This document shows, piece after piece, positions 52,952-61,687 of a stretch of 64,000 bases of DNA. Where the stretch lies: contig NZ_BSDD01000003.1 in assembly GCF_030268065.1 (NCBI RefSeq), positions 62,001-126,000 of the forward strand, given 5' to 3'. Position numbers and translations under genes: made by a program. The stretch's first letter is position 1. Each line of letters begins with the position of its first letter. The notes below the pieces were generated by a model. That model was given only the letters and a program-made list of their open reading frames with translations. It searched no databases and was not told the DNA's origin. The DNA is from Geothrix rubra. GTDB taxonomy: Bacteria; Acidobacteriota; Holophagae; Holophagales; Holophagaceae.

Positions 52952-53806
52952 ATGCAGTTCGGTCCCTGGGATGTCCAGATCATCGGCGGCGGCACCTTCC
53001 GGCTGGACGGCGGCGCCATGTTCGGCACCGTGCCCAAGGTGGTGTGGCAGAAGCTCTACCCCGCGGACGAGGACAATCAGATCCTCATGGCCACCAACTG
53101 CCTGCTCATCCGGGGCGAAGTGGGCGGGAAGCGCCACGTCATCCTCGTGGACAACGGGAACGGCGACAAGGAGAGCGACGACTTCATGGCCCGCTTCAAG
53201 TTCGAGGGCCGCGGTGTGCTGGACGCCAACCTCGCGAAGCACGGCGTGAAGCCCGCGGACATCACCCTCTGCATCCTCACGCACCTGCACTTCGACCACG
53301 CCGGCGGCAGCACCCGCCTGGACGGCATGGGCCGTCCCGTGCCCAGCTTCCCCAACGCCCGATACGTGGTGCAGGCCCGGGACCTGGCCGACGCCCGGCG
53401 CCCGCACCTCCGGGTGAAGGCCAGCTACCTGCCCCAGAACTGGGAACCCCTGGAGGCCGCCGGCCTCCTGGACACCGTGGACGGCGCCACCACCCTCCTG
53501 CCCGGCATCTCGGTGCGACCGGCCCCCGGCCACATCGCGGGTCTCCAGAACGTGGTGGTGGAGGGCGGCGGCCGGCGCCTGGTCTACCTCGCCGACCTCA
53601 TCCCCACCGCCCGCCACATCCAGCCCGCCTGGGTGATGGGCTACGACCTGGACGTGGTCACCTGCGTCGACGAGCGCCAGAAGGTGCTCGACGAAGTCGC
53701 CGGCACGGACACCGTCTGCGTCTTCGAGCACGACCCGGACATCCCCGCCGGCACCGTCAGCCGCGATGCGAAGGGGAAGTACCTCGTGGCGCCCGTCAGC
53801 CTGTAG
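52952..53806 (+). CDS. MBL-fold metallo-hydrolase
   Basis: The 284-residue protein has the metallo-beta-lactamase motif ILTHLHFDHAGGSTR (H-x-H-x-D-H, near residue 110), a following PAPGHIAGLQNV His and a VYLADLIPT metal Asp. Family members include lactonases and quorum-quenching hydrolases; the substrate is not evident. ATG at 52952 follows AAGGAG at normal spacing. The 3' end overlaps the convergent methyltransferase by 11 bases. Confidence 0.88.
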   Translation: MQFGPWDVQIIGGGTFRLDGGAMFGTVPKVVWQKLYPADEDNQILMATNCLLIRGEVGGKRHVILVDNGNGDKESDDFMARFKFEGRGVLDANLAKHGVKPADITLCILTHLHFDHAGGSTRLDGMGRPVPSFPNARYVVQARDLADARRPHLRVKASYLPQNWEPLEAAGLLDTVDGATTLLPGISVRPAPGHIAGLQNVVVEGGGRRLVYLADLIPTARHIQPAWVMGYDLDVVTCVDERQKVLDEVAGTDTVCVFEHDPDIPAGTVSRDAKGKYLVAPVSL

Positions 53807-54560
53807 CCGCCGCATCTGGCGTGGCGGGTGCAGCCGGCGGGGGCCCCCAGGCGTTCCGGTAGACCATGTAGGGGGTCCCGCGGACGTGGTAGGCCTCATG
53901 GCTCGAGAACAGCGGATGCTTCTCGATCACGTTGTTGTGGACGGGATAGCTGTAGATCAGCCAGACCGGGCGGGGATGGCGCCGGACCGATTCGGCGACG
54001 TGCTCGATGAATATCGACATGATCGATTCATCGAACGGGTGGAACAGGAAGAAGACCCCGTCCCCCGGGCGCACCGGATAGTCCGTCGCATCACATTCCA
54101 GGACCTCGATTTCGCACGCCAGCCCCCTCCTGCGCCGCACCGCCTCGACATTCCTGCAGGCGAAGGCGCACAGCTCGGATGAGAACTCGATCCCTGTGAC
54201 ATGGTTGAATCCGTAATCCATGGCCATCAGAAGGACCTTGCCCTTCCCGCAGCCGACATCGACGAACGTGCAAGCCTTCGGGGGTGCCACCCTCTCCAGG
54301 ACTTCGAGGAAGGGACGCTGCTTGGTGGCGCCGTAATACACGCCCCGATGCTTGTTGGGGCTTGCGATGGACAGGCCACCCAGGCCGACCACCCCGGCCG
54401 TGTCGGTGCCTTCCCGGAAGTCGTACCAGTGGTTGCCCAGCTTCCCGATCAGGTTCTGCAGGAGGCTTGATACGCCATGCCTCGAGACGTGACCGAAGGC
54501 CCGCGACACCAGGTTCCGTTTCAATCCATCCGGATTCATCACCCCTGGCGCTTCACCCAT
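53796..54560 (-). CDS. class I SAM-dependent methyltransferase
   Basis: The domain core is ACTFVDVGCGKGKVLLMAM (SAM motif I) followed by HVTGIEFSSELCAFACRNVE. A later GDGVFFLFHPFDESIM strand and loop resemble N6-adenine/cytosine or Dot1-like enzymes in having a hydrophobic pocket after motif IV. The target is unknown. Starts at 54560 and 54539 are both possible, as neither has a well-spaced ribosome site. Codon use is less GC-biased than its neighbours, suggesting a later arrival. Confidence 0.75.
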   Translation of the reverse strand: MGEAPGVMNPDGLKRNLVSRAFGHVSRHGVSSLLQNLIGKLGNHWYDFREGTDTAGVVGLGGLSIASPNKHRGVYYGATKQRPFLEVLERVAPPKACTFVDVGCGKGKVLLMAMDYGFNHVTGIEFSSELCAFACRNVEAVRRRRGLACEIEVLECDATDYPVRPGDGVFFLFHPFDESIMSIFIEHVAESVRRHPRPVWLIYSYPVHNNVIEKHPLFSSHEAYHVRGTPYMVYRNAWGPPPAAPATPDAAATG

Positions 54561-54777
54561 CCTGCCACCACCCCTGGAAGTGAACCTCGCCCCTGCGGGA
54601 GAACGGCCCTGGCATCCCCCCCCTTCTGGCCATCGATCGGAGGGGTCCAGGCACCCGATTGTCTCACCACGGTCCATGGAGGCTCCCCCGGCCCGGGCGG
54701 CGAGGGACAGGCTGAGGGTCGCCAGGAGGCGGCTGCGGCAGCGGGTGATGGGATCTCCGGCCGCGCCGGCTCCGCGC

Positions 54778-54783
54778 TATCCT
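54778..54783 (+). promoter_or_regulatory. -10 box for exbD-tonB
   Basis: TATCCT lies 24 bases before the GTG start and is followed by a GGAGG ribosome site. No convincing -35 was found. Confidence 0.35.
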
Positions 54784-54806
54784 GGATCCGTTCCCCGGAG
54801 GTGCCC

Positions 54807-55265
54807 GTGGCGTTCACGCCAGGATCCAGGCGCGGCGCGATGGCCGACATCAACATGACGCCGCTCATCGACGTGATGCTGGTGCTCCTCATCATCTTCA
54901 TGATCGCGGCGCCGATGATGACCACGGGCGTCGACGTGAAGCTGCCCGAGAGCCGCACCGGTCGCAACCTGGAGAGCCAGGCCCTGACCGTGACGGTGAC
55001 CTTCGACGGGCGCCTGCAGTTCGAGAAGGCCTTCATGCCCCTGCCCGTTTTGGCCAACCAGCTCAAGCAGGCGGCGCAGTCCGGCGGCAAGCGGCCCGTG
55101 CTGGTCCGGGCGGACCACAACGTGCCCTACGGCCGCGTCATCCAGGTGGTGGATGCCATCCGCGATGCGGGCTTCACCCAGGTGGGCTTCGTCACGGCCG
55201 CCGCACCGAACCTGCCCGTGCAGCCCACCACCCTGGCCGCCAACACCGGGGCCATGCAGCCGTGA
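54807..55265 (+). CDS. ExbD/TolR-family biopolymer transport protein
   Basis: The 152-residue protein has the hallmark MADINMTPLIDVMLVLLIIFMIAAPMM, with the functional Asp in the single membrane helix, and a periplasmic domain (RPVLVRADHNVPYGRVIQVVDAIRDAGFTQVGFV). With ExbB/TolQ it would couple proton flow to TonB or TolA. GTG at 54807 is fixed by GGAGG five bases upstream. No exbB/tolQ gene precedes it; the tonB-like gene follows with a GTGA overlap. Confidence 0.9.
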   Translation: MAFTPGSRRGAMADINMTPLIDVMLVLLIIFMIAAPMMTTGVDVKLPESRTGRNLESQALTVTVTFDGRLQFEKAFMPLPVLANQLKQAAQSGGKRPVLVRADHNVPYGRVIQVVDAIRDAGFTQVGFVTAAAPNLPVQPTTLAANTGAMQP

Positions 55266-56074
55266 GCCAGGATCTCCAGGGCTACCTGCGCAGCCGCGCG
55301 CACCTGGGCGAGATGGCCTGGAGCACGGGGCTCGGCCTGAGCCTGGCCCTGCACCTGGCCCTGGGCGCCGCCTTCCTCTGGCCCCACGGCCGCGGCAAAC
55401 GATCGGAGGAGGTCAAGGTCACCTGGGTGAACCTGCCCCCGGCCATGGCCACGCCCTCCGGCGGCTCCGATGCCATGGCGGAGGGGAAGACCGGCGAGCG
55501 CCTGCGCCGGGTGGAGGAGGTGGCCCCCCAGCGCGACACCACCCCCACGTCCACGGCGCCCAACCCCTTCGCCGAGAAGACCACCCGGGCCGCGCCCAAG
55601 GGGAACAACCCCGACGCCGCCAGCCAGGGGGCGGGCACCACCGCGGCCAAGGGGAAGGCCCCCGCCGCCAACCCCGTCACCGGGGCCGCAGGCCAGGGCA
55701 ACGGAGCCGGCATCGGCGCCGGCAGCGGCATCCCGGGCCTGAACCCCTCGGCGGGCGTGCAGGGCGGCACCGGCCTCGTGGGCGGCGTGGACGGCGACTT
55801 CCCCTTCATGTGGTACCTGCAGCAGGTCCAGACGCGCATCACCGGCAATTGGAGCCGGGTCTCCAGCCAGCAGGGCCGCGTGCAGATCTACTTCCGCATC
55901 GCCCGGGACGGCAGCCTCGACCGCGTGCGCGTGGAGATCCCCAGCGGGAACCCCGCCCTGGACGAGAGCGCCCGCATGGCGGTCCTCCGGTCCGCCCCCC
56001 TCCAGCGCCTGCCCGAGGGCTACGACGGGCAGTACCTGGGGGTGCGCTTCTGGTTCACCTACCTGGGGAACTGA
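55262..56074 (+). CDS. TonB/TolA-like energy transducer
   Basis: The 270 residues show one N-terminal membrane helix (STGLGLSLALHLALGAAFLW) and a long flexible Gly/Ala/Pro/Lys linker (about 60-175). The TonB C-terminal domain reads YLQQVQTRITGNWSRVSSQQGRVQIYFRIARDGSL, then PLQRLPEGYDGQYLGVRFWF. It spans the periplasm to energise outer-membrane import or Tol-type functions. It starts at a GTG overlapping the exbD stop. Confidence 0.88.
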   Translation: MSQDLQGYLRSRAHLGEMAWSTGLGLSLALHLALGAAFLWPHGRGKRSEEVKVTWVNLPPAMATPSGGSDAMAEGKTGERLRRVEEVAPQRDTTPTSTAPNPFAEKTTRAAPKGNNPDAASQGAGTTAAKGKAPAANPVTGAAGQGNGAGIGAGSGIPGLNPSAGVQGGTGLVGGVDGDFPFMWYLQQVQTRITGNWSRVSSQQGRVQIYFRIARDGSLDRVRVEIPSGNPALDESARMAVLRSAPLQRLPEGYDGQYLGVRFWFTYLGN

Positions 56075-56101
56075 AGCGGGACGGGCCGGCGCGGCGGCCC
56101 C

Positions 56102-56380
56102 TCAGGGGACCCGGCCGCCCCCTGGATCGGGATCGATGGTGAGGCGGGCCAGGGGCTGGGGGGAGTGCCGGGGGAATTCGAGCGTGTAGTCGCCCGCCGG
56201 AAAGGACAGCCTGGTCCCCTTCGGCCCCTTCATCTCCCAGTCCCCCTGGACCTCGAAGGACACGGTGACCTGATCCTTCCTCGGGTCATCGGGATCGAAG
56301 TCGAAGGTCCGGCTCACATAGAGCGGCCCGGGTCCAGAGAGGAGCCCCCTCCGGGAGGTTGCTGGTTTGGCCATGCTCAT
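56102..56380 (-). CDS. small hypothetical protein (92 residues)
   Basis: The frame codes a plausible soluble protein with alternating strands (DQVTVSFEVQGDWEM, LSFPAGDYTLEF). It has no signal peptide and no known motif. It lies 28 bases past the tonB gene on the opposite strand and in line with the downstream kinase gene's strand. An ATG at 56374 is an alternative start. Support is amino-acid make-up only. Confidence 0.45.
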   Translation of the reverse strand: MSMAKPATSRRGLLSGPGPLYVSRTFDFDPDDPRKDQVTVSFEVQGDWEMKGPKGTRLSFPAGDYTLEFPRHSPQPLARLTIDPDPGGGRVP

Positions 56381-56452
56381 GGATCCACCTCGCTTTCGTG
56401 CGGGACGTCCTGGATGACGGGGACACCACCATCGGTTCGGCGGACCGGCCCG

Positions 56453-59161
56453 TCAAGATCGCCGGCCCCAGGCGGAACGCAGCGCCTGCAGCTCAGCCTG
56501 GTGCTCGGGATCCCTGTCCCGGGGCGCCGCGAGGGCAGCGGCCAGGGATTCCCGGGCCTCCCGATGCTGCCCGCGCAGGTGCTGCACCCAGGCCCGGGCC
56601 CGCAGGACCTGCGGGGAATCCCGGGTGGTGAGGCGCCAGGCCTCCTCGATCAGGCGCTCGGCCCCGCCGGTGTCCCCTTGGCGGGCCTTGCACTCCGCCA
56701 GGGCCGCGAGGGCTTCGGCCTGGTTGGCCGGCGTCCCGCCCTGCTTCAAGGGCTCGAGGGCCTCCAGCAGCCGGATGGCGGCCTGGGTCAACCGCCCCTG
56801 GGCCCGCAGGAGGTCCCCGAGCCGGTAGAGGGCCCGCCCCTGGATCTGGACGACGTTCAGCTGCCGGCTCCCGGCCAGGGCGGACTCGAAGCGCGCCTGC
56901 GCCTGGTCGAACCGCTTCTGCATGAACGCGGCGATGCCGAGGTTCAGCTGCACCCGGCATTCGCCCAGGCGGTCGGCATGCAGCCTGCGCACCCGCAGCA
57001 CCTCCAGCCAGGTGCGCTCCGCGGCCGCCACCGCCCCCTCCTCGAAATCGAGGATGGCCAGGTTGTTCCGGGTCGTGGCGATGAGCTGCCAGTCCTCGAG
57101 GATGTCCGCGTTGGCGATCGAGGCCTCGTACAGGCGGCGGGCTTCCGCACCCCGGCCCTGGTACTTGGCCAGGTTCGCAAGGTTCACCAGGATGCTCCCG
57201 CGCAGCCAGCGCGTCCCCCACTGGGTGGCCAGGTCGAGGGCAGGATCGAGCAGGCTGCGCGCGGCGACCCAGTTCTCGCGGTCGATCCAGTAGACACCGA
57301 GCTCATTCATCACCCGGGCCTGGAGGTCCTTGTCGCCCTCCTCCCGGGCCAGGGAGAGCGCCTCCATGAACAGGGCCTCCTCGTTCGGCCGGGCTTCCGC
57401 CCGGGCCCGGAAGGCCATCTCGATCACGGCCCGCGCCTCGGAGTACCGGTCTCCAGCCTGGCGCGCCGCGGACCGGGCCCACTGGAGGGTGGGTTGGGCC
57501 CTGGGGTCGCCGCTGCGATTGAGGGCCGAGGCATAGCTGACCACGACCGGGGGGAACCGGGGCGCCTCCAGCGCCGCCCGCTCCAGGAGCGGAAGGGCCT
57601 GCGGGGTGTCGCCCTGGATGAACCGCTCGAGCCCGCGGCCATAGGCCTCGAGCACCTCCGTCGAGGGGATCGGGGGCAGGTCCCGGGGAGGCCCGAGGGG
57701 GGAGAGCGCCCGGCCAAGCTCCCTCAGCACGGCGGGCACCGCCAGTCCGGGCTCGAAGACCGCGGCCCGGGAGACGACCTCGCGGGTCACCCTCGGCTGG
57801 CCTCCCGCGTCCATCAGCCGCACCCGCAAGCGCACCCGCTCAGAACCGGGGACAGGTTCCACCTCGCCCAGCAGGACGAGATCAGCCGCGGTCCGTGCCA
57901 CCACCCGCTGGATGAAGGCCCGCTCCGCCGCGGCCTCCCGCGCCTGGAGGCGGGGGCGGGCTTCCGCCGCGCCGCTGCGGCTGTAGAAGTCCTGGACCAC
58001 CTCCACCTGCGGGAAGGACCGCAGGAGGTACTCCAGCAGGTCCGTGGCGGTCGTTCCGGCCGCGGTCTCGAGGCCGGGGGAGCCCGTGCGGTTCTGGAGG
58101 GGCACCACCACCAGCTTGGCCTGGTGGGCCCTGGAGAATTCGGGGAGCGCCCCCCGGCCGTAGGCCCACAGCCCCAGCGAGACCAGCACCAGCGTCACGA
58201 CGGCGGCCCCGGCGGCCCACCAGGCCGGGGAGGGGGGCGCCTGCAGGCGATCCAGGGCGGCGACCACCTCGCGGGCAGTGGGGCGGGAGGCCGGATCCGG
58301 CGAGCGCAGCCGGTCGATGAGGCTCCAGAGGGCATGGGGACCCGGGGGGTGGGCCTTCGATCCGGACCGCGGGCGGGGGATGGCCCGGGGAGGGGTCCCC
58401 GCGTCCCGGCCCTCGCCCGCGCGCCGGTCGCCCGTGATGAGCAGGGAGGCGACGACCCCCAGGGCGTACAGGTCGGAAGCCGCGGTGGCCGGCGCGCCTT
58501 CCAGGAGCTCCGGGGCCATGAACCCCCGGGTGCCCAGCACCAGTCCCGACTGGGTGAGGGTCCGGTCCGGAGAGGGGCTGGAGCCCGAACCCGGGAGCGA
58601 GCGGGTGTCCGCTGCGGCCGTCCGTGCCCGGCTTCCGTCCGGGGCCGCGTCCAGGTGGCCGGCCTCGAGGGACTTGGCGAGCCCGAAGTCCAGGATCTTG
58701 GCCGTCCCCTCGCTCGTGAGCACGATGTTCGAGGGCTTCAGGTCCCTGTGGATGACCCCCTTCGCGTGGGCCGCGGCCAGCGCGTGCGCGACTCCCCGGA
58801 GCAGCCCGACTGCCGTCCCGAGCGGCATGGCCCCCCGCTTGATGACCGAGGCGAGCGATGCGCCATCCACCCACTCCATGGCCATCACCAGCGTCCCCTG
58901 ATGGTCCAGCCAATCGTAGACGCGGCAGATGCCCGGGTGGTCCAGCCTGGCCAGGATCTGGGCCTCCCGCTGGAACCGCGTCAGGGAATCCTCCTGGTCG
59001 ATCAGGTCGACCCGGATGATCTTCAGGGCGACCCGGCGTTCCAGGGTGGCGTCCCAGGCCCGGAACACCTGTCCCATCCCGCCCTCGCCCACGCAGGCTT
59101 CCACCAGGTAGCGGCCGACCGTATCACCGACCTGGAGGGGGCTGTGGGTCTGGAGGGGCAT
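56453..59161 (-). CDS. Ser/Thr protein kinase with TPR-rich sensor domain
   Basis: The 902-residue protein has an N-terminal PknB-like kinase: VGEGGMGQVF loop (about 24-33), Lys47 in VALKII, VIHRDLKPSNIVL (about 138-150), ILDFGLAK and FMAPELL. One membrane helix (about 308-330) follows, then a putative nucleotide/ligand-binding-like region. Many TPR-type helical repeats come next (ALDLATQWGTRWLRGSILVNLANLAKYQG and similar). Such kinases pass external signals to serine/threonine targets. It diverges from the Ig/SPOR gene 129 bases away. Confidence 0.92.
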   Translation of the reverse strand: MPLQTHSPLQVGDTVGRYLVEACVGEGGMGQVFRAWDATLERRVALKIIRVDLIDQEDSLTRFQREAQILARLDHPGICRVYDWLDHQGTLVMAMEWVDGASLASVIKRGAMPLGTAVGLLRGVAHALAAAHAKGVIHRDLKPSNIVLTSEGTAKILDFGLAKSLEAGHLDAAPDGSRARTAAADTRSLPGSGSSPSPDRTLTQSGLVLGTRGFMAPELLEGAPATAASDLYALGVVASLLITGDRRAGEGRDAGTPPRAIPRPRSGSKAHPPGPHALWSLIDRLRSPDPASRPTAREVVAALDRLQAPPSPAWWAAGAAVVTLVLVSLGLWAYGRGALPEFSRAHQAKLVVVPLQNRTGSPGLETAAGTTATDLLEYLLRSFPQVEVVQDFYSRSGAAEARPRLQAREAAAERAFIQRVVARTAADLVLLGEVEPVPGSERVRLRVRLMDAGGQPRVTREVVSRAAVFEPGLAVPAVLRELGRALSPLGPPRDLPPIPSTEVLEAYGRGLERFIQGDTPQALPLLERAALEAPRFPPVVVSYASALNRSGDPRAQPTLQWARSAARQAGDRYSEARAVIEMAFRARAEARPNEEALFMEALSLAREEGDKDLQARVMNELGVYWIDRENWVAARSLLDPALDLATQWGTRWLRGSILVNLANLAKYQGRGAEARRLYEASIANADILEDWQLIATTRNNLAILDFEEGAVAAAERTWLEVLRVRRLHADRLGECRVQLNLGIAAFMQKRFDQAQARFESALAGSRQLNVVQIQGRALYRLGDLLRAQGRLTQAAIRLLEALEPLKQGGTPANQAEALAALAECKARQGDTGGAERLIEEAWRLTTRDSPQVLRARAWVQHLRGQHREARESLAAALAAPRDRDPEHQAELQALRSAWGRRS

Positions 59162-59289
59162 GGAACGCGCTGGCGGACACCCCGGCCGGCCATCCCCGGC
59201 CGGCCAGTGCGCCCTTCCTTTCCGGGTATCGAGCGCCCGAGGCATTCTACCCTTCGTGTCCAAGGCCCCGGGAACGGTACACTCCCCCC

Positions 59290-60504
59290 ATGCTCCCCGC
59301 CCTCGTCCTCCCCGCGGTCCTCGGCCTGGTCCAGGCGCCGGGGACCGGCACCCTCACGGCTGAGCCCCGGGAGGTCCGCCCGGGCGAATCCGTGCTGCTT
59401 TCCTGGGACTGCCCGAGGGCCTCCCAGGTGCGACTGGAACCCGGCGGCATGGTGCTGCCGGGCCACGGACAGGTGACCCTGCGCCCTTCCTACACGACCA
59501 CCTACCGGATCTTCGACACCCGCGCTGACGGGAGGGAACTGGGCAGCACGGAGATCCGCGTCGTCCCCAACCTCCCCCTGGGCGAGCCGGCCCGGGTCTG
59601 CAGCTTCGACGCCAGCGCCAAGGCCGTGCTGCCGGGCCAGCCCGTGGTCCTGAAATGGGAGTGCGCCGGCAGCGCGAAGATCCACATGGAGCCCGGCGGC
59701 ATGGAACTGGACGGCAAGAGCGAGGTGACCGTCACGCCCCTGGAGACCACCCGCTACACCATCAGCGTGAACAACGCCGCCGGCGGCCAGACCCGCACCC
59801 TGGAAGTGGCCGTGCTGGGCCGCGGCAAGGGGGCGCCCGCCCCGGCCATGGTGTGCAGCTTCGATGCCAGCGCCAAGGTGGTGAAGCCCGGCGAGCAGGT
59901 GATCCTGCGCTGGGTCTGCCAGGGGGACGCGAAGGTGCGGCTGGATCCCGGCGGCCTGGAGCTGGACGGCCTCTCCAGCATCGGCGTGATCCCCGAGAAG
60001 ACCACGGTCTACACCCTCAGCGTGAACAACCTGATGGGCGGCGTCTCCCACAGCCTGGAGGTCCAGGTGGAGGCGCCCCGCCGGGTGCTGACGGAGAAGG
60101 ATCTCGGAGACCCCGAGGCGGCTGCGAAGCCCCTGGCCCAGGAGGATCTGCCCGAGGCCCTGCGCCAGGGCGCCGAGCGGCGGGCCGCCGCCCCGGCCGG
60201 CTCCTGGACCCTGCGCATGGTGGTGTCCGGCTACGCCGCCGGCCTGAAGCAGGTGGCCCGGGCGGCAGGTTCGAAGGCGCCGGAGATCATGGTGCTGCCC
60301 TATGTCCGCCGCGACGGCTTCCACTGGTGGCAGGCCTGCTACGGCACCTTCCCCACCCGGGCCCAGGCGCTGCAGGCCTGGAAGGCGGCGCCGGAGGAGC
60401 TGCGCCGGGCGTTCAAGGACGCCTTCCCCCTCCCGGTGCGGCGGCTACCGGGGAGGCAAAAGGATGCCCCTCCGCCCTCGCCGCGGCAGGAACGAGGGAC
60501 CTGA
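59290..60504 (+). CDS. secreted Ig-like repeat protein with SPOR-like C-terminus
   Basis: The 404-residue protein has a signal-like start (MLPALVLPAVLGLVQA) and three tandem Ig-like repeats of about 85-90 residues. Each shows a V-x-P-G-x-x-V-x-L-x-W-x-C core, PGGM/PGGL, and a T-T-x-Y-x-x-S-V/N-N ending (residues about 18-262). A linker and a SPOR-like domain (SWTLRMVVSGYAAGLKQVA ... WWQACYGTFPTRAQALQAW) follow. SPOR domains bind denuded peptidoglycan at division sites. TACACT six bases before ATG suggests a leaderless transcript. Confidence 0.75.
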   Translation: MLPALVLPAVLGLVQAPGTGTLTAEPREVRPGESVLLSWDCPRASQVRLEPGGMVLPGHGQVTLRPSYTTTYRIFDTRADGRELGSTEIRVVPNLPLGEPARVCSFDASAKAVLPGQPVVLKWECAGSAKIHMEPGGMELDGKSEVTVTPLETTRYTISVNNAAGGQTRTLEVAVLGRGKGAPAPAMVCSFDASAKVVKPGEQVILRWVCQGDAKVRLDPGGLELDGLSSIGVIPEKTTVYTLSVNNLMGGVSHSLEVQVEAPRRVLTEKDLGDPEAAAKPLAQEDLPEALRQGAERRAAAPAGSWTLRMVVSGYAAGLKQVARAAGSKAPEIMVLPYVRRDGFHWWQACYGTFPTRAQALQAWKAAPEELRRAFKDAFPLPVRRLPGRQKDAPPPSPRQERGT

Positions 60505-60529
60505 ACAGGGAGGGACCCGGGTTGCGCCC

Positions 60530-61264
60530 CTAGAGCCTGACTCCGAGCGTGAACCAGAACTCCCGATTGGGGCGGAACTGCGCAAGGTAGGCTTCACGCA
60601 TCTTCCAATCGCTGGGGCCGGGATCCACGGTGGGAACCGTGGATCCGAACCCGGTTCCGAAGGCGATCTTCTGGAAGGACCGGAACGTCCCCTGGTCCTG
60701 GGTGGCCGTGAAGCTCACGGCCACGAACGTATCCTTGTACGCGTGGCTGGCCGAGTAGTGGCTGCTCGAGAACACCCCATTGGTCTGGTTCAAGGTGTTC
60801 CCGTCCACGCTAAGGCTGCTGTTGCGCGGCCCCAGGCTCAGCCCGAATTCCCCGAAGGAGAAGCGCCGGGCCAATCCCAGGCTCAGTCTGCTGGACCGGA
60901 TGGAGCCCGTGCCGTTGAAGGTCTCCGCCTCGGTCGACACCGAGGTGTGGTACTCGCCCGAGTGGGTGATCGCGGGATGCGCGAGCCCCTCGTTGTACTG
61001 GCCGTGGATCCACAACCCCCAGTCGCCTTTCTGCAGGAGTCGGTAGCCGACCTGTACCCCTCCCTGGCTCCAAGTGCCACTGATTCCATTCTGGACAATG
61101 GCGTACGGGAGCGTCGGGAAGGTCCCGTTGGAGGTCAGTGAACCTTTCTCCGTCTGCGCATCCGCGTAGAGCAGCCCGAATTCCCATTCACCCGCCTGCA
61201 GCCCGACGGAGAGGCAGAAGGGAAGCAGAAGGATCGGGATTCTCAGAAATGGTGCGCATCGCAT
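60530..61264 (-). CDS. outer-membrane beta-barrel-like protein
   Basis: The 244-residue product has a signal peptide (FLRIPILLLPFCLSVGLQAG). A mature chain of alternating short strands follows, rich in Gly, Ser and aromatic residues (LYADAQTEKGSLTSNGTF, GVQVGYRLLQKGDWGLW, LSLGLARRFSFGEFGLSLG). It ends in NREFWFTLGVRL, the aromatic-x-aromatic pattern common in barrel proteins. No porin family is recognised. Base composition is lower in GC than the surroundings. It is convergent with the Ig/SPOR gene. Confidence 0.6.
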   Translation of the reverse strand: MRCAPFLRIPILLLPFCLSVGLQAGEWEFGLLYADAQTEKGSLTSNGTFPTLPYAIVQNGISGTWSQGGVQVGYRLLQKGDWGLWIHGQYNEGLAHPAITHSGEYHTSVSTEAETFNGTGSIRSSRLSLGLARRFSFGEFGLSLGPRNSSLSVDGNTLNQTNGVFSSSHYSASHAYKDTFVAVSFTATQDQGTFRSFQKIAFGTGFGSTVPTVDPGPSDWKMREAYLAQFRPNREFWFTLGVRL

Positions 61265-61561
61265 GCGGGAGCCCCTTGTTGATCGAGTTCTTGACCGGAA
61301 GCGTGGAAACGGGTGTTGGTCTCGATGGCGTGGATTCAGGATAACAGAGTCCTCTGATGGTGCCGGCGGCATTCCGGATCCCCTTGGCGCCGGATCCAGG
61401 CCCCGCCTCCCGCCCGCGGGGACCGCCTCCAGGTCCGCATCCTTTCTGGTGCGCCTCCGGAATTTCCCTGGAAACCATCCATCTGCGAAACCTGGCCGCC
61501 TGGAACGGATGTCCGGAATGGCACCGGGCCTCCCGGCCGCGCCTCACCGCGGGGCGAGCGG

Positions 61562-61687
61562 GCGCTGCAGGCCTGGAAGGCGGCGCCGGAGGACCTGCGC
61601 AGGTCCTTCAAGGACGCCTTCCCTTTGCGGCTCCAGCGGCTGCCGGGAGTACCGGCGTCGGACCTCATCCCTTCGCCGCGGCGATGA
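61562..61687 (+). pseudogene. relic of a SPOR-domain C-terminus
   Basis: The sequence reads ALQAWKAAPEDLRRSFKDAF and on to LQRLPG, closely matching residues ALQAWKAAPEELRRAFKDAF near the end of the Ig/SPOR protein (DNA from 60366). The match is strong over about 90 bases and stops upstream, so only the end of a second copy survives. The frame ends in TGA at 61685-61687 and overlaps the 3' end of the CPBP gene. Confidence 0.6.
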
